Of a stretch of 5,883 nucleotides of DNA, positions 5,614-5,883 are shown piece after piece. The position numbers were made by a program, and so were the translations under genes. Each line of letters starts with the position of its first letter. The first letter of the stretch is position 1. The stretch covers positions 1 to 5,883 of the forward strand of contig JAGMBH010000029.1 of the NCBI GenBank assembly GCA_023129815.1, read 5' to 3'. Under the pieces are notes generated by a model that saw only the letters and a program-made list of their open reading frames with translations, made no database searches and was not told the origin of the DNA. The DNA is from Dehalococcoidia bacterium (lineage in GTDB: Bacteria; Chloroflexota; Dehalococcoidia; GIF9; AB-539-J10).

Positions 5614-5799
5614 CTATGAGCTCCCTCTTACTTCCTCAATTTCCCTTTCTAGCTCCCTTAATTCCTCCTCCAAGTCTTTCTTGTATTCTTGAAGCATATT
5701 AAGGTACTCTTCCTTGCTCGGGGATGGCCTTAGTCCATGGAAGTAGAAACCAAAAGGAGGAAGCCCGAAGTAAAACCTCCAAGACCTTCTGCGCCACAT
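5614..5799 (-). CDS. Small DUF5320-like coiled-coil protein, 61 aa
   Basis: A short basic and aromatic N-terminus (MWRRRSWRFYFG, with Phe/Tyr/Gly repeats to about residue 22) leads into a Pro/Ser hinge (RPSPS, 24-28). A charged helix rich in Glu, Lys and Leu follows (about 29-57) with heptad-like spacing, as expected for a coiled coil. This architecture matches small DUF5320-type proteins of anaerobic bacteria and archaea, which from general knowledge often sit near NifX/NifB-like and Mrp/MinD-like P-loop genes; their function is unknown. The gene is real despite its size: AGGAGGTGA, a perfect anti-16S match, lies just upstream of the ATG. It converges on the MBL-fold gene with 53 nt between stop codons. 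The family name is by resemblance only. Confidence 0.75.
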   Translation of the reverse strand: MWRRRSWRFYFGLPPFGFYFHGLRPSPSKEEYLNMLQEYKKDLEEELRELEREIEEVRGSS

Positions 5800-5805
5800 C
5801 TCTAT

Positions 5806-5814
5806 TCACCTCCT
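5806..5814 (-). promoter_or_regulatory. Strong Shine-Dalgarno of the DUF5320-like gene
   Basis: On the minus strand this reads AGGAGGTGA, with the GGAGG core 9 nt from the ATG at 5799. It is the main reason to accept the 61-codon frame as a gene and to fix its start. Confidence 0.85.
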
Positions 5815-5816
5815 CT

Positions 5817-5844
5817 CCCTCGCCAGATAAGGGGTGGGCGAGGG
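5817..5844. repeat. Perfect 8-bp-arm palindrome next to the DUF5320-like ribosome site
   Basis: CCCTCGCC (5817-5824) and GGCGAGGG (5837-5844) are perfect inverted repeats around a 12-nt loop. No T-run follows on either strand, so it is not a standard terminator. On the minus strand it stops two bases before the Shine-Dalgarno, so it would form a 5' UTR hairpin if transcription begins upstream. The sequence type also resembles small GC-rich palindromes dispersed in some genomes. A weaker inverted repeat, TGGGCGT with ACGCCA, lies at the window edge (about 5861-5883). Confidence 0.6.
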
Positions 5845-5883
5845 TCACCTTCATTCTAAATTGGGCGTCGCTTTGGCACGCCA

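Noticed and set aside
5585..5700. Plus-strand GTG frame beginning VKNAKIKMVCYELP after the MBL-fold gene.
   Set aside because: After the first residues it becomes Ser-rich, as expected for the antisense of the Glu-rich coiled coil. The ribosome site is too close to the GTG.
5700..5852. Minus-strand frame MKVTLAHPLSGEGEE overlapping the DUF5320-like gene in another phase.
   Set aside because: It translates the palindrome and the Shine-Dalgarno, then overlaps the much better supported 61-codon gene.

Overview
The window reads as a chromosomal segment of an anaerobic bacterium. The best guess is a Chloroflexota/Dehalococcoidia-like or related deep-branching anaerobe. This rests on the mix of families present: a Ycf45/SpoIIIAA-like ATPase, a PdxS whose central motif reads VMAKCRIGH, a nickel-pincer LarA homologue, a COG1237-type metallo-beta-lactamase-fold protein, and a DUF5320-like coiled-coil miniprotein. 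The taxonomic call is inference from family content and has low certainty.

Layout. Positions 1-2699 are read on the minus strand. In order of transcription they hold an iron-containing alcohol dehydrogenase (2699-1521), a 199-nt gap with a terminator-like hairpin, pdxS (1321-440), and 23 nt later the N-terminal part of a Ycf45-like P-loop ATPase (416 to the left edge), cut exactly inside Walker A. Positions 2700-3440 form a 741-bp divergent intergenic region with no convincing protein gene. It carries a series of hairpins on the plus strand, the last of which (3197-3240) looks like an intrinsic terminator. A LarA-family gene (3441-4694) and an MBL-fold gene (4727-5560) follow on the plus strand as a likely two-gene operon. 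A 61-aa DUF5320-like gene (5799-5614, minus) faces them convergently and is preceded by a perfect Shine-Dalgarno and an 8-bp-arm palindrome.

How the genes fit together. PdxS makes pyridoxal 5'-phosphate, but its glutaminase partner PdxT is not visible here. The LarA homologue keeps every residue known to bind or work with the nickel-pincer cofactor, so it is probably an active 2-hydroxyacid racemase or epimerase with unknown substrate; the cofactor genes larB, larC and larE are not in the window. The divergent Fe-ADH could act on a related alcohol or hydroxyacid, but the sequence does not prove a link. The most interesting part is the untranslated region ahead of larA. Its hairpins include mutually exclusive pairings that could switch the terminator-like stem on and off, making a cis-acting regulatory RNA plausible. 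This is a hypothesis from hand-folded pairings; I could not match it to a named riboswitch class.
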